A stretch of 54,464 nt of DNA from Phycisphaerales bacterium (GTDB lineage: Bacteria; Planctomycetota; Phycisphaerae; Phycisphaerales; UBA1924): positions 1-54,464 of the forward strand of contig WFPK01000015.1 in the NCBI GenBank assembly GCA_015487555.1. Direction: 5' to 3'. Shown one piece after another: positions 14,906 to 23,186 of this stretch. The stretch's first letter is position 1; each line of letters opens with the position of its first letter. The notes below the pieces were generated by a model. That model did no database searches. It saw nothing but the letters and a program-made list of their open reading frames with translations, and was not told where the DNA came from. A program made the translations under genes and the position numbers.

Positions 14906-16138
14906 TTATGGCCCAACAAACGCATCCGTCGGGCCATCAGGGAGCTCCGAGCCCTTGATAATGCCCAGTTTCGATCGGACCTGGTGGATGACCTGCTCGA
15001 TCGGGCGGGGGAGCCAGATATTGTCCTGATCGTTGATGATCGGCGATGTTGCCCACTTGGCCCCGCCATCGAGCATCAGCATGTGCTGACCCTTGCCCTG
15101 GTGATTAGGCGAGTTTTCTTCAGGGATGACAGGCTGACGATTGGCAACCCGAAGCACCACCGGCGAACGATCCGCCAACAACACCACACCCACTGGCTGG
15201 GCAATCGCACTGGCCCGCATCCCCCCCGGAGGCATGATCCGATACGAATACGAAACCTCCGCAAGTGAGTTCCAGTCCCATGCACCCGGTTCCATATCCC
15301 CGGTCGCTGCATTGGGATTCGATGGGCACGCCAGGTCATCAAGATCCGCATTGTCCGTCCGAACCAGTGTAAAAAGATTCGACGAGTTGGATCGCTCAGG
15401 GGTCGATCCGACATCCATCCAGGTGGGCCCAAACCCCGCTGTCGCCATCGGGAGCATGTCCCGATTGGCCCCTGCGTAAAGCCCGAAAGCGTTGGCAGCA
15501 GTGTGCATGTTCTCGAAGCATAAACTTTTCTGAGCTTTCGAGCGAACCAATGACATCCCCGGAATCGCCACCGATGCGACGAGCAGAAGGGTCGCGGCGA
15601 TCGAGATCAGATCAGACCATCGGATCGGGAACGAGCCTCGCCCTGAGCTCGCTGCCGTCGCCATTGCTGCCTCTTCTTGGTCGATATGGGTCTGGATGGC
15701 AGCCAGGGTTTTATTCACCAAATCAGCGCTCGCGCCCTGCGTCGAGTTGGTAATGGCCTCGCCGATCTGGTCGCACTTGATCGCGCGAGGTTGAAACGCA
15801 GGATCAACCTGCCCAGCATCGTACCCGTTGTCGATGTATTCATCGAGCGCCCGCTGATCGGCAGGCGAGAGCTGGGGCTCGTGGGTATTGGGTGCCGATT
15901 CGAGCCGGGCAGCGAGGAGCTGGATCAGATCGAGGCGTGTGGGCTTCTGGAGCTCAGATGCAACCGGAGAATCGAGGAGATTCAGGAGGTCGAGTGCTGC
16001 ATGATCCCGGTCGGACTCGGCGATGAAGGATTCCGGGTCCGTCCCGAAGATCCGGTCAATGGTTTCCCGGTCTGCCTGGGAGAGCTCGAAGCCCTGCCCG
16101 TTGCTGGTGTTGCTTGAAGATTGATCGTCACTAGGCAT
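14906..16138 (-). CDS. Anti-sigma-like membrane protein with pseudopilin-like exported domain
   Basis: The 410-residue product has a soluble N-terminal part (1 to about 172), a single membrane helix at 176-195 (LISIAATLLLVASVAIPGM), and a large exported domain. The helix is followed by RSKAQKSLCFENMHTAANAF, which resembles the start of planctomycete type II secretion pseudopilin-like proteins. Near the C-terminus, SPNHQGKGQHMLMLDGG resembles the H-x9-DG motif of that group. It starts 23 bases after the ECF sigma gene stop, so the N-terminal part is probably the anti-sigma domain and the exported part a sensor. No zinc-binding anti-sigma motif is seen. The assignment is by context and layout. 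Confidence 0.7.
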   Translation of the reverse strand: MPSDDQSSSNTSNGQGFELSQADRETIDRIFGTDPESFIAESDRDHAALDLLNLLDSPVASELQKPTRLDLIQLLAARLESAPNTHEPQLSPADQRALDEYIDNGYDAGQVDPAFQPRAIKCDQIGEAITNSTQGASADLVNKTLAAIQTHIDQEEAAMATAASSGRGSFPIRWSDLISIAATLLLVASVAIPGMSLVRSKAQKSLCFENMHTAANAFGLYAGANRDMLPMATAGFGPTWMDVGSTPERSNSSNLFTLVRTDNADLDDLACPSNPNAATGDMEPGAWDWNSLAEVSYSYRIMPPGGMRASAIAQPVGVVLLADRSPVVLRVANRQPVIPEENSPNHQGKGQHMLMLDGGAKWATSPIINDQDNIWLPRPIEQVIHQVRSKLGIIKGSELPDGPTDAFVGP

Positions 16139-16161
16139 TGATCGTCCTCGAAAAACTTGGG

Positions 16162-16833
16162 CTATGCCGACTTGTCATTATCCTTCGAGACCACCTGCCA
16201 GCTTCGAGCAAAGGCTGCCACCGCCGAGTGCATCCGTGACTTCACGGTTCCCAATGGGATGCCGAGGTCTTCTGCAATCTGTGCATAGCTCATTCGTTGG
16301 AAGTAGGCCAAGAGAAGCACCTCACGAAGGGCAGGGCCGAGTTGGTCAAGTGCTTGCTGCACCTGCTCGTCTCGCTGGGCAAGGTCCATCGCCTCGTCTG
16401 GAGCTGGGACATCCACCTCCAAGAGATCAATAAACGAAGCACCGGGTTCTGACTTGCGGATCGGGGCCGAGAGTTCGACCGTCTTCCGTCTGTTCCTCTT
16501 ACGAAGCATGTCCCGTGCTTTGTTCGCAGCAATTGTAAAAAGCCAAGGTCTAAATCGTCTCGAGGTGTCAAATGTGGCTGCCGAGATGTGAATCTGGAGG
16601 AAGGTCTCCTGAAAAATGTCCTCGGCTGCTGCCCGATCGCCCACCATCCGCGTGAGAAATCGCAGCAGATCATCATGATGCCGCTCGATCAACTCCCGAT
16701 AAGCATCGGGATCATCGTTGCGGAAGGCCTCGAAGACCTCTTCGTCAGATTTTGATTGCCAATCGCCCACAAAGCCCTCTCGGTTCTGGTTCATACGCCC
16801 ATCCATACCCCGTCTGTTCACTAGGCGATGCAC
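16162..16833 (-). CDS. ECF RNA polymerase sigma factor
   Basis: A 223-residue ECF sigma factor. Region 2 reads DPDAYRELIERHHDDLLRFL, AAEDIFQETFLQI and RRFRPWLFTIAANKARDML. Region 4 reads LGPALREVLLLAYFQRMSYA, then QIAEDLGIPLGTVKSRMHSA. The 5' end is uncertain: ATG codons at 16833, 16806 and 16794 are all possible and none has a strong ribosome-binding site. It forms a unit with the anti-sigma-like gene 23 bases downstream and is divergent from a second sigma gene. The signal it answers to is unknown. Confidence 0.93.
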   Translation of the reverse strand: MHRLVNRRGMDGRMNQNREGFVGDWQSKSDEEVFEAFRNDDPDAYRELIERHHDDLLRFLTRMVGDRAAAEDIFQETFLQIHISAATFDTSRRFRPWLFTIAANKARDMLRKRNRRKTVELSAPIRKSEPGASFIDLLEVDVPAPDEAMDLAQRDEQVQQALDQLGPALREVLLLAYFQRMSYAQIAEDLGIPLGTVKSRMHSAVAAFARSWQVVSKDNDKSA

Positions 16834-16846
16834 GAATGATGCTGGT

Positions 16847-16878
16847 TTATCGGCTTATTGCCTCCACTCTACCGATAA
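16847..16878. promoter_or_regulatory. Inverted repeat between divergent sigma genes
   Basis: TTATCGG (16847-16853) and CCGATAA (16872-16878) form a 7-bp inverted repeat in the 187-base region between the two ECF sigma genes. It could be a shared operator or a leader hairpin for the minus-strand gene. Nothing else stands out in this gap. Confidence 0.3.
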
Positions 16879-17020
16879 GCGGTGCGGGAAGTCGCACAAA
16901 CCCAAACATTCCTCTATCAACAGCCCAAATGGGCATTCTTGGCACAGTTCTTGGTACAGTATAGATGCTTGAACCCCGCCAGAGGCAATACCGCATTGGT
17001 GCGTGCGTTGAACGAGAAGG

Positions 17021-17665
17021 ATGGTATTGACATTGAGTATGCAACCAAGTCGCCCCAGCGCAGAGCCCGAGGAGCTAAGCAACATTGTTGCCCAGGCTGC
17101 CAATGGCGATGAATCTGCCTGGGAGCAGCTTGTCGGGCTCTATGCCCGGCGGGTCTTCGCGATGGCGCGGAGCAGGTTGCACGATGAAGACCTTGCTGAG
17201 GAGATTACCCAATCCGTGTTTGTCACCATTTCGACCAAACTCAACCAGTCGGCGTACACCGAGCAAGGGCGATTCGAGCCCTGGTTGTTCCGGATCACGA
17301 TGAATCGGGTGCGGGATTACTGCCGAAAGCGCTCGCGCCATGCCAAACCGATGGCTCCCGAACATTTCGCAAGTGTCGAAGGACAACCCGAACCCGACAT
17401 CCACGCCAGGGACGACAATCAGCACCAACTCAACACCCTGCGATCGGCGATGGAGCAGCTCTCCGAGACCGATCGCGAGATGATCGCCCTGCGTCATCAT
17501 GGTCAGCTCAGCTTCAAGCAGATCGCCGAGATGACCGGCGATCCCATCGGCACCCTGCTGGCAAGGCACCATCGGGCACTCAAAAAGCTCCGCACCATCA
17601 TCGAACAACAAACAGACCAACCCCGCCTGGCCTCGCCTGATTCCAATCCCGGAGATGAATCATGA
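17021..17665 (+). CDS. ECF RNA polymerase sigma factor (second)
   Basis: A 214-residue ECF sigma factor, divergent from the one at 16162. Region 2 is seen in DESAWEQLVGLYARRVFAMA, DLAEEITQSVFVTISTKL and GRFEPWLFRITMNRVRDYCR; region 4 in LSETDREMIALRHHGQLSFK, then QIAEMTGDPIGTLLARHHRA. The start is uncertain: ATG at 17021 lies directly against GAGAAGG with no spacing, so TTG at 17027 (6 bases from it) or ATG at 17039 could be used instead. The stop overlaps the next start by 4 bases. It heads a three-gene operon. Confidence 0.92.
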   Translation: MVLTLSMQPSRPSAEPEELSNIVAQAANGDESAWEQLVGLYARRVFAMARSRLHDEDLAEEITQSVFVTISTKLNQSAYTEQGRFEPWLFRITMNRVRDYCRKRSRHAKPMAPEHFASVEGQPEPDIHARDDNQHQLNTLRSAMEQLSETDREMIALRHHGQLSFKQIAEMTGDPIGTLLARHHRALKKLRTIIEQQTDQPRLASPDSNPGDES

Positions 17666-18174
17666 CACACGATCACACCCCTTCCAACCCAGAGCTCCAT
17701 CTCCACAACGACCCTGAGCTGGCGCAGACCGAGTCGCTCCTCGACCAGCTCGCCAGGCAGGATGCCCAGGCGATGCCCGCTGGGCTTGAGTCTCGTGTGC
17801 TCGATTCGATCTCTCGTACCATCGCCCCATCGCCGATCGCCATTGCCGAGATTGATCAGCCAAAGAGCTTCAATCGAATCTGGTCGATCCGAGTCGCAGC
17901 AGCAGCCATCCTGGCAACAGGCACCACGCTTTTGATTGTCGCCGCCCAGCCTTGGTCATCGACATCGCCAGAGATAACCGCCCAGAGTATGGCCTTGGTT
18001 TCCTTCGAACAGAACATGGATGATTTCTTTGCCCTTGAATCGCTCGATGATGGTCAGCTCGCCGAGGCGGTCACGGATTGGGAAATCTGGGCCCAATCGG
18101 TCGGTACCGACCTGGACTCAACACTTACCGACTTCGACTGGTACGAATCCACCCCGGATGATGGAGCACTGTGA
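17662..18174 (+). CDS. Single-pass membrane protein, probable anti-sigma factor
   Basis: A 170-residue protein with a cytosolic N-terminal part (1-73), one membrane helix at about 74-95 (IRVAAAAILATGTTLLIVAA) and an acidic exported tail (DDFFALESLDDGQLAEAVTD). I see no zinc anti-sigma motif. The call rests on its ATGA overlap with the sigma gene and on the usual sigma/anti-sigma pairing. Its stop overlaps the ATG of the next gene by one base. Confidence 0.68.
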   Translation: MTHDHTPSNPELHLHNDPELAQTESLLDQLARQDAQAMPAGLESRVLDSISRTIAPSPIAIAEIDQPKSFNRIWSIRVAAAAILATGTTLLIVAAQPWSSTSPEITAQSMALVSFEQNMDDFFALESLDDGQLAEAVTDWEIWAQSVGTDLDSTLTDFDWYESTPDDGAL

Positions 18175-19139
18175 TGAAACCTCAGCCATTCAAAGTAATT
18201 GGTGTCTCTGCTTGCACGATGGTGGTCATCGGGGCAATGGCCGGGCTGACGCTGCCTATGGATCCGCCTCAAGATCAACCCAATAACCAACGCGTTCACG
18301 ACCAGGATCGTGGTGCTTATGATTCGGGCCCAAAGCCCGACGAGCGTGCCGATCGCCCTCGCGAGCCGCGGAAGAAAATCCTTGATATCCGAATCAATGC
18401 CAAATCGCTCCGCGCCCGGCTCAACCGTTCGATCCTCCGGGCCGAGGAAACCCTCGAGCTCCATCGGGCAGCCTTGGCCAAACTTGACGAGGGTGCCTCG
18501 GCGAGCGAGGTGCTCGCTGCGATGAAGCGCCAGGACTTTGCCCGCAACCCAAGACCCGAACAACGCCCCGCCGAGCGTTCGCGTCCGGCCCCGGCTTGGC
18601 TCAGCCCCCAAGAGCGTCAGGTGATGCACCAGTTTCTTCGCCAGAACTTCCCCAAGCTCGCAGACAACCTTCAGCAAATCGTTGAGTACGATGCCCGAAG
18701 CGCCGACCGCTTGCTTGCACGGATGGCGCCTCAGATTCGTGAGATACTGCTCCTCACCGAAACCCAACCCGAACTGGCCCAGCTCAAGATCGCCGAGATG
18801 CGTGCGGGACTGATGCTCGTCGAGGCGTCGAGCGACTACCGCGCTGCGATGAACAATCCATCAGCATCCCAGTCCGACCAGGCCGACGCGATCGCCAAGG
18901 TACGCCAAGCTGCAGGCGAGCGATTTGATGCCCAGCTCGAAGCGAGGAAACTCGAAATCGCCAAGCTCGAAGCTCGGCTCAATGAACTCAAAGCATCGGT
19001 CGATACGATTGCTCAGCGTCGGGACATCGAAATCGAACGCGAAGTCGAAACAACCAAACGCAACGCCCGACGACACATGAGCAAACAAAGCGACAAGGAC
19101 GCGGGGCATGCCCATCGAAAATCATCAGGAAACGACTGA
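18174..19139 (+). CDS. Exported, helical/coiled-coil protein of the sigma operon
   Basis: From the ATG at 18174 the protein has 321 residues; a GTG one codon earlier is less likely. An N-terminal hydrophobic segment ([20 protein letters not shown]) acts as signal peptide or anchor. Next comes a charged, Pro/Arg-rich linker, then long helices ([20 protein letters not shown] and [20 protein letters not shown]) that look like coiled coil. The layout is reminiscent of periplasmic helical chaperone or metal-sensor proteins of the CpxP/Spy/heavy-metal resistance type, but I see no family motif. As third gene in the operon it probably senses or handles the envelope signal. Its last 15 bases overlap the opposite-strand gene. 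Confidence 0.7.
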   Translation: MKPQPFKVIGVSACTMVVIGAMAGLTLPMDPPQDQPNNQRVHDQDRGAYDSGPKPDERADRPREPRKKILDIRINAKSLRARLNRSILRAEETLELHRAALAKLDEGASASEVLAAMKRQDFARNPRPEQRPAERSRPAPAWLSPQERQVMHQFLRQNFPKLADNLQQIVEYDARSADRLLARMAPQIREILLLTETQPELAQLKIAEMRAGLMLVEASSDYRAAMNNPSASQSDQADAIAKVRQAAGERFDAQLEARKLEIAKLEARLNELKASVDTIAQRRDIEIEREVETTKRNARRHMSKQSDKDAGHAHRKSSGND

Positions 19140-19523
19140 ACCCGGTTCGATCTCGCTCATCGGGGTCATCACGACGACACTTCGTTCATCGTCGCCTTTG
19201 TCGGCATTGCTCGCTGCCAGAAGCATCCCGCGCGATTCCTCGCCTCGGATATTGCGTGGCGCAAGATTGGCAACAATCACGATCGACTTGCCCACCAGGT
19301 CTTGGGGCCCATAGTGCTCGCGGATGCCTGCGCAGATCTGGCGAGGCTTGCCCGATCCGTCATCGAGCTCAAGCTTGATGAGCCGATCCGCATTGGGGTG
19401 AGGCTCGGCGTGGACGACTTTGGCGATCCGAAGATCAACCTTGGCAAAGTCATCAAAGGTAATCTCAGGCTTGCCCGTAGGTTCGCTGGAAGCAGTCTCT
19501 TGCGATGGGGATTGGGTCGTCAT
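19125..19523 (-). CDS. tRNA-binding-fold protein (MetRS C-terminal / CsaA-like)
   Basis: A 132-residue protein made mostly of one OB-fold tRNA-binding domain. Characteristic segments are [20 protein letters not shown], then [25 protein letters not shown] and [20 protein letters not shown]. The same domain is found as the C-terminal dimerisation/tRNA module of methionyl-tRNA synthetase, and as free-standing CsaA and Trbp111. A free-standing RNA-binding or chaperone-like role is likely. An acidic Ser/Thr-rich N-terminal extension of about 20 residues precedes the domain. Its 3' end overlaps the convergent sigma-operon gene by 15 bases. Confidence 0.9.
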   Translation of the reverse strand: MTTQSPSQETASSEPTGKPEITFDDFAKVDLRIAKVVHAEPHPNADRLIKLELDDGSGKPRQICAGIREHYGPQDLVGKSIVIVANLAPRNIRGEESRGMLLAASNADKGDDERSVVVMTPMSEIEPGSVVS

Positions 19524-19593
19524 GGTGATCTCCTGGTTTGTGCTGGATTGATGCCAAGAGTGTAGACACGCCCATGGGAAAGAATCGAGCAGC

Positions 19594-20499
19594 TCAAGGC
19601 GATGATGCCCACCGATCCCCCCGCCAGTAAGGCCTGGTCAAATCCACCCGGTAGTGCTCTACAATCTGAGGCACAGACACATCCCGCGCAGGCGCATCTG
19701 TCTGCAAATACGCATTGACCTCCCAGGCATCTCGGTTCGCTGGCGATGCAAGCTGCCCCAAAAGCACCAGCTCGAGCTTGATGAGCTGACGCAAAGACTC
19801 ATCATCCGGGCCTGTCCCGATCGGGCGGCGGTGATCGCTGCACACCATCCGACGCACCTCCCCATCATTGCGCTGGGTCACAAACACCCGCCCCCGGCAA
19901 TCATCCCCCGAAGCATCCGCGATCATCTCCGAGAGCAAACGATCCATCCCAACGGGATCCAACCCCGCCCGGCGAGAAGCTTGACGAATCGTCTCGCGGA
20001 TCGCCTTCTTTCCAAGCAGTTCAGTCGCCAGCTGAGGATCATGGAACCGCGCAGCATACACAGACCGAGCAGCATCCTGGCGAAGCTGAGCAGACTCCCG
20101 CGCCCGTGCATCACGATGCTCAATCCAAGCACCACGCCGATCCGAATCCATCGAATAGGCCAAATCCCACAACGACGACGCCATCGCTGGCTCGGGCTCG
20201 ACCGATGCCAAAGCGATACACATGCTCGCAGCAAGCTTGGAGTTCCCCGCGCGATGAGCAAGCCCAATCCCAACAGCAAGTGTTTGCATCGCAAGGTCAC
20301 GCTCTTGCACACCCTGGGCATTCGCGCCCATCGACTCGCCTGCGCGAAGATACCCATCGAGATTCCCCGGCTCAAGGCGTGCGAGCTGGCGCACGATTGA
20401 AGTGCTCGGCTGCCCGATCCGCACCGAGGATGCACCACCCAAGGCGAGCACTGCCCCCAGACACAAGCTGACCAAGAGAACTCTTTGATGCCTGCTCAT
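19594..20499 (-). CDS. Exported protein, last gene of the vWA/ExbBD cluster
   Basis: I do not recognise a family. From the ATG at 20499 it has 301 residues. GGGGAG lies 4-5 bases upstream and the start overlaps the previous stop in ATGA, so this start is preferred to one 45 bases further up. The N-terminus is a signal peptide ([20 protein letters not shown]). The body is alpha-helical and Ala/Arg-rich, with a helical-repeat look ([20 protein letters not shown], then [20 protein letters not shown]). It probably works in the periplasm with the TPR proteins encoded just upstream. Confidence 0.72.
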   Translation of the reverse strand: MSRHQRVLLVSLCLGAVLALGGASSVRIGQPSTSIVRQLARLEPGNLDGYLRAGESMGANAQGVQERDLAMQTLAVGIGLAHRAGNSKLAASMCIALASVEPEPAMASSLWDLAYSMDSDRRGAWIEHRDARARESAQLRQDAARSVYAARFHDPQLATELLGKKAIRETIRQASRRAGLDPVGMDRLLSEMIADASGDDCRGRVFVTQRNDGEVRRMVCSDHRRPIGTGPDDESLRQLIKLELVLLGQLASPANRDAWEVNAYLQTDAPARDVSVPQIVEHYRVDLTRPYWRGDRWASSP

Positions 20500-23186
20500 G
20501 GACTCCCCCCTTCCAAACGCACAATCCAAAGCTCGGCGATGCACCGCTCGACTTGGGCGATCTGTTCAATCGCTGTGTCGGACTGGTCAAGCCGAGACTC
20601 AAGCTCTGCGAGCAGATCACCCACACGCAACGACGACCCCGCCACCTCGCGTCGGGTCAACAGCGCGAGGAGTTCGCAAACCCCACGCTGGTAGGCAAGA
20701 AACTCATGGAGCGAACTCATCGCCCGAGCAAGACGGATATCAATCGCCGACTCAATCTGCCCGGCCTCACGCCAATCGACCGCGTTCGAGCTTTCGCCTT
20801 GCCGAGCTTCAAGAATCATGCGCTGAGCGAGCTGTTCCACGCGAGCAATCGCCCCCCCACCAGCGGGCTGAGCTGCAGGCGATGCATTGGCAACTCGATC
20901 CGCATAAGCCAACTCGAGCTCATGCTCGAGCACCGAAAGTTCAGTTTCAGCACCCCGGGCCAACGATCGCGCCAGGCGAGACAACAATGCGTTGTGAGCA
21001 TAAAGATACCACGAATCCGCAACACGCGACGGGAGCACATCGCCAACCACCGCAACCACGAGCTGTTCGAGCCGAACACTCACACGCTTGTTGGCGACCA
21101 CATGATCGAGCGCCAAGAGCACCGAAGGGTGATCCTTATACCGGATGATCTGGGTGCTGGCGCTGCTTCGGATTTGGGAGTCGGCGTGGAGCGTTGCCAG
21201 GAAAACCAACGCATGGGCCGAGTTGACCCCAGGCCCATCGTTGGTCACAAGCTCGGCGAACAAGGCGCTGAGCTCGCTGGCGCTCTGCGCATTGATCGCT
21301 TGCTGGGCCCATTGCAAATCACGCTGGCTCGTCGTCAGCACAACAACTTCAGGCTCGGGCACGGTACTCGGCGAGGCCCGCGCCCCCGCGAGTGTATCGG
21401 CTGCGATCGCATCTTCGCCTCGGGCAAACTGCCAAGCTCCAGTGTTGAGCCGAGCGAGCTCGACGATTGCCTCGATCGCCTGGCGCTGATCCATCTGCAC
21501 CGGCGTAATTGAAGTGCGCAGGCGAAGCTCATTGATCAACTCCGGGAACTGATCCACCTTGACCGACTTTGGAGTTGGTGTCGACCAGGCCCGGCGATAG
21601 GTCTCGGCGAGTTCAAGCCGTTGGGGAAGTGTCGAGCGGGGATTGAGCACCATCTGGGCATTGACATACTGAGCACCCGAATGGGTTGCGATCGCTTCGG
21701 TAAGTGCTGCGAGCCTGGGCGTACGCACTGCTTGATCCGCAAACTGGCCAAGCAACCAATATCGCGCAGGCGAATCCTCCCGCCAGGAAACGGCGCTGAC
21801 CAGTTCGACCGCTGCTTGTTTCCATGATTCGCTCGAAGCCTCAGCGTCGCGCAGGCGCGACGACATCGCCGAGAGTACAAACCGAGTGCGCTGTGGTTCA
21901 TCTTCCCGCGTCGCTGCCCGAACACCTTGAATCCAATCCTTCCACCACGACGGATCATCCCTGCGCGCATCAACACCCAAGAGCCCCGAGATCGGCACAA
22001 GTGCATCGAGAACACTCGATGTTTCGATCGAATCATTCCCCGAACACCGTTGGCGGATCTGACCAAACACCTCCCGCACCTCTGGGCCAATCCCCGGCTC
22101 AGAAAGCACTACATCAATCACCGCCGACTGAATCATCACCTTGGAAGGCTCGTCTGCAAATCCATCACACGAAAAAACAGAAACCAACGCATCCAACGAA
22201 GGCCCCGTCTCCGATACACCACGGACAAACTCAGCAATGTGCAGCCCGGCACGATCGAGCGCCGCTGCGGGAAAGGCCCTCCAGTCTTCAACAAATTGGG
22301 GATACACCTCCGCAAAGCGTTCAACACTGAGCTCCATATCTGACTGGGCCCTGCGGGCGAGTTGATCGAGCTCGTGGGCAATCGCGGTATAGTGTGCCAA
22401 CTCTTTCCGATCGTTGATCGGTTGTTGCCCAATCCCGCCGGGAGATGCCACCCCCGCGCCAACCCCATCGCCACTCCCATCGGCATCGGCTTGGACGGGA
22501 AATCCTCCATCGCCACCAGCTTGCATCGAACCCAACCGCGTCGGTGATATCACAACCGCAAACACAACCGCCATCGCCATGACCAACAACAACCCATACG
22601 CAGCGAGCCAATGAAACGACCGGGCAGGTGGCGGCTCAATCAGATACACCCGCTCATTGAATCCAGGCAGTGTCTCTGTTGGCAAAGCAACCCGACGCGC
22701 AGAATCGTGCGGCACGCGAGGGCTCAACGCCCCAATAAGCTCGAGGGCCCCCACCCGGTTGACCCGGGCAAAGTGGGCCAGTCGTTTGCGGGCAACCGCG
22801 TTCCATCCGCCGCTGGCGCCGATGAGCATCTTCGCGCTCCGAATAAACCCCGGCGTCAGACGCGAGGATTGGGGAGATGGCTTCCATGCTTTGGGCACCG
22901 TGACCGGCGTCCCCGCGGGCCAGCGACGCGCAAGCTCGATGCGAAGCTTGGGATCGAGCAGCTGCGAAGCGGCAGCATGAACCGCAAGCCGAACCTCGCT
23001 CGCATCAGGCGTCGATCGATGCCGATGCCGATCAATCTGGTGCAGCCTGCGATGGCACGCCCGGATGATCTGAGCGTCCGAAACAATCTCATGAGGCAAA
23101 CCCAGAAGCGCAAATGGACCGCCCGCCCCGGCGTCTTCGCCAAGAAACTCCACGATCGGCGACCGAGATGACCGCGAAGCAATCAA
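20496..23186 (-). CDS. Large single-pass membrane protein with degenerate J-like N-terminus
   Basis: The 896-residue product begins with a segment that reads like a DnaJ domain (FALLGLPHEIVSDAQIIRAC, then a long Arg/His-rich helix and SQLLDPKLRIELA), but the HPD motif is missing: the loop reads IDRHRHRST. One membrane helix lies at about 192-213 (HWLAAYGLLLVMAMAVVFAV), followed by a Gly/Asp-rich linker and about 650 residues of helical, TPR-like exported sequence. The start is a TTG at 23186 that overlaps the preceding stop (TTGA), consistent with coupled translation; a GTG 33 bases downstream is an alternative. The function is unknown; a membrane scaffold for the cluster is a guess. Confidence 0.72.
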   Translation of the reverse strand: MIASRSSRSPIVEFLGEDAGAGGPFALLGLPHEIVSDAQIIRACHRRLHQIDRHRHRSTPDASEVRLAVHAAASQLLDPKLRIELARRWPAGTPVTVPKAWKPSPQSSRLTPGFIRSAKMLIGASGGWNAVARKRLAHFARVNRVGALELIGALSPRVPHDSARRVALPTETLPGFNERVYLIEPPPARSFHWLAAYGLLLVMAMAVVFAVVISPTRLGSMQAGGDGGFPVQADADGSGDGVGAGVASPGGIGQQPINDRKELAHYTAIAHELDQLARRAQSDMELSVERFAEVYPQFVEDWRAFPAAALDRAGLHIAEFVRGVSETGPSLDALVSVFSCDGFADEPSKVMIQSAVIDVVLSEPGIGPEVREVFGQIRQRCSGNDSIETSSVLDALVPISGLLGVDARRDDPSWWKDWIQGVRAATREDEPQRTRFVLSAMSSRLRDAEASSESWKQAAVELVSAVSWREDSPARYWLLGQFADQAVRTPRLAALTEAIATHSGAQYVNAQMVLNPRSTLPQRLELAETYRRAWSTPTPKSVKVDQFPELINELRLRTSITPVQMDQRQAIEAIVELARLNTGAWQFARGEDAIAADTLAGARASPSTVPEPEVVVLTTSQRDLQWAQQAINAQSASELSALFAELVTNDGPGVNSAHALVFLATLHADSQIRSSASTQIIRYKDHPSVLLALDHVVANKRVSVRLEQLVVAVVGDVLPSRVADSWYLYAHNALLSRLARSLARGAETELSVLEHELELAYADRVANASPAAQPAGGGAIARVEQLAQRMILEARQGESSNAVDWREAGQIESAIDIRLARAMSSLHEFLAYQRGVCELLALLTRREVAGSSLRVGDLLAELESRLDQSDTAIEQIAQVERCIAELWIVRLEGGSP

